From: Chloroflexota bacterium
GTDB taxonomy: Bacteria > Chloroflexota > Anaerolineae > CG2-30-64-16
Length of the DNA: 6,718 nt
Reading direction: 5' to 3'
Assembly (NCBI GenBank): GCA_029555885.1
Contig: JAKPQT010000040.1
Location: 1 to 6,718 of the forward strand
The notes under the pieces were generated by a model. The model was not told where the DNA came from and made no database searches. It saw only the letters and a program-made list of their open reading frames with translations. How positions within the stretch are numbered: the stretch's first letter is position 1; the number at the start of each line of letters is the position of its first letter. This document shows positions 6,225 through 6,718 of the stretch, piece after piece. Position numbers and translations under genes: made by a program.

Positions 6225-6247
6225 ATCAGCGTCATCAGCGTTCCATT

Positions 6248-6718
6248 CTACGTCCGAAAGATGCGCGCGATGCGGGCCATGTCGAATTTCTCGGTCCGGT
6301 CGTAGTTGTAGATGCCGTTCTGCTCCTGCTCGACGTCGGTCAGTTGGGTGTAACAGAAGCCGGTGATGTGCGGGTGCGAGCGCAGCGCGGCCAGCATCCC
6401 TTCGAGCCGCGTGTAGAACTCGTCGAGGCTGCGCGGGCCCTGGCCGTAGCCCCAGGAATTGTCCGCGAAGGGCCGGCGATCCGGCGGGATCCACTTGATG
6501 CCGCCGAACTCGTCCACGATGTACGGCTGGCCCTCGTATTCGGGCTCGCGGTCGGGGAAGTTGCGCCACGGCTTGCCATCGGTCAGCGCGAGCTGGGTGG
6601 CGAGCTTCGCCGGGTCCTGCTCGTAGGTGTGGACGGTCCACAAGTCGGTGCGCGCGTGGCTGTAGCCGCTGGCGTCGTTGACCGGTCGGGTGGGGTCGAG
6701 GCTGCAGCAGAGCTCGTA
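6248..6718 (-). CDS. Glycoside hydrolase family 2 protein, C-terminal end of catalytic domain (5' part outside window)
   Basis: The last 156 residues are visible; the frame is open to base 6718 and ends at TAG 6250-6248. The fragment starts within the (beta/alpha)8 barrel: LDPTRPVNDASGYSHARTDL (7-26), WTVHTYEQ (27-34), then GQPYIVDEFGGIKW (63-76), where Glu70 is the expected catalytic nucleophile, and GFCYTQLTDVEQEQNGIY (120-137), a late-barrel signature of GH2 beta-galactosidase/glucuronidase-like enzymes. The general acid/base Glu normally lies shortly before DPTRPV and so is outside the window. These enzymes remove non-reducing-end beta-linked sugars such as galactose, mannose, glucuronate or galacturonate; which one cannot be told. 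It is the promoter-proximal visible gene, 201 bases before the sulfatase, with an intergenic repeat beginning right at its stop codon. The protein ends only about 20 residues after the barrel signature, normal for members lacking extra C-terminal domains. Confidence 0.9.
   Translation of the reverse strand, partial: YELCCSLDPTRPVNDASGYSHARTDLWTVHTYEQDPAKLATQLALTDGKPWRNFPDREPEYEGQPYIVDEFGGIKWIPPDRRPFADNSWGYGQGPRSLDEFYTRLEGMLAALRSHPHITGFCYTQLTDVEQEQNGIYNYDRTEKFDMARIARIFRT

Larger units (their letters stand above)
6075..6243. repeat. Element of about 170 bases with inverted ends, between GH2 and sulfatase
   Basis: The ends carry an exact 11-base inverted repeat, GAACGCTGATG at 6075-6085 and CATCAGCGTTC at 6233-6243. 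The symmetry continues imperfectly inward: AACGCAGATTGAACTGAT on one side matches ACGCTGATTTGACCGATT on the other. Inside are CTGATC (6099-6104) and GATCAG (6122-6127), a run of seven T (6112-6118) and a further hairpin at 6155-6171. The segment is much more AT-rich than the genes around it and has no coding potential. Motifs of the type GAACGCTGATGAACGCAGATT are common as dispersed intergenic repeats in several environmental phyla (general knowledge). It is probably a non-autonomous dispersed repeat; neither a target-site duplication nor a transposase gene is evident. Confidence 0.65.

Noticed and set aside
6075..6243. Complete insertion sequence
   Set aside because: The inverted ends are present, but the interior of about 150 bases has no transposase frame and no target-site duplication could be identified.
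6156..6641. Minus-strand frame overlapping the GH2 3' end
   Set aside because: It overlaps the GH2 coding frame, which carries the clear DEFGG and late-barrel signatures, and runs on into the intergenic repeat. It has no motif of its own.

Overview
The window is a GC-rich stretch of bacterial chromosome. It carries five protein genes, all on the minus strand and read from right to left: the 3' end of a glycoside hydrolase family 2 (GH2) enzyme (6718 down to 6248), a type I sulfatase (6046-4523), a heparinase II/III-type polysaccharide lyase (4327-2165), a DegT/DnrJ/EryC1/StrS-type PLP aminotransferase (2082-838), and the 5' part of a protein with a neutral/alkaline ceramidase-like N-terminal domain (736 down to 1). 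The first and last genes run off the window. The plus strand shows only long antisense shadow frames produced by the high GC content.

The genes look like a carbohydrate-catabolism locus. A sulfatase, a uronate-type lyase fold and a GH2 enzyme together suggest dismantling of a sulfated, uronic-acid-containing or otherwise decorated polysaccharide, such as a glycosaminoglycan-like or algal/plant glycan. None of the four visible N-termini carries a signal peptide. The simplest reading is that imported oligosaccharides are finished off in the cytoplasm, with transporters encoded outside the window. Substrates are inference; only the families are supported by sequence. The aminotransferase and ceramidase-like protein have no obvious fixed step in this scheme.

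The four gaps (101, 82, 195 and 201 bases) are AT-richer and full of inverted repeats. The 3' non-coding side of the aminotransferase gene holds an imperfect inverted repeat that starts at its stop codon. Between lyase and aminotransferase lies a 53-base nested palindrome. Between sulfatase and lyase lies a tandem cluster of five short perfect hairpins, two of which differ by compensatory base-pair changes. Between GH2 and sulfatase lies an element of about 170 bases with inverted ends; it contains a plausible sigma-70-type promoter reading into the sulfatase. No gap exceeds 300 bases, and no tRNA, rRNA, CRISPR array, transposase gene or typical U-tract terminator was seen.

Taxonomy can only be guessed. 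High GC, dense hairpin and dispersed repeats between genes, and unexported glycan-degrading enzymes fit Chloroflexota (Anaerolineae-like), but Armatimonadota, Planctomycetota or similar environmental lineages are not excluded. The genes are recognisable family members. The most unusual material is the intergenic repeat architecture, not a new protein system.
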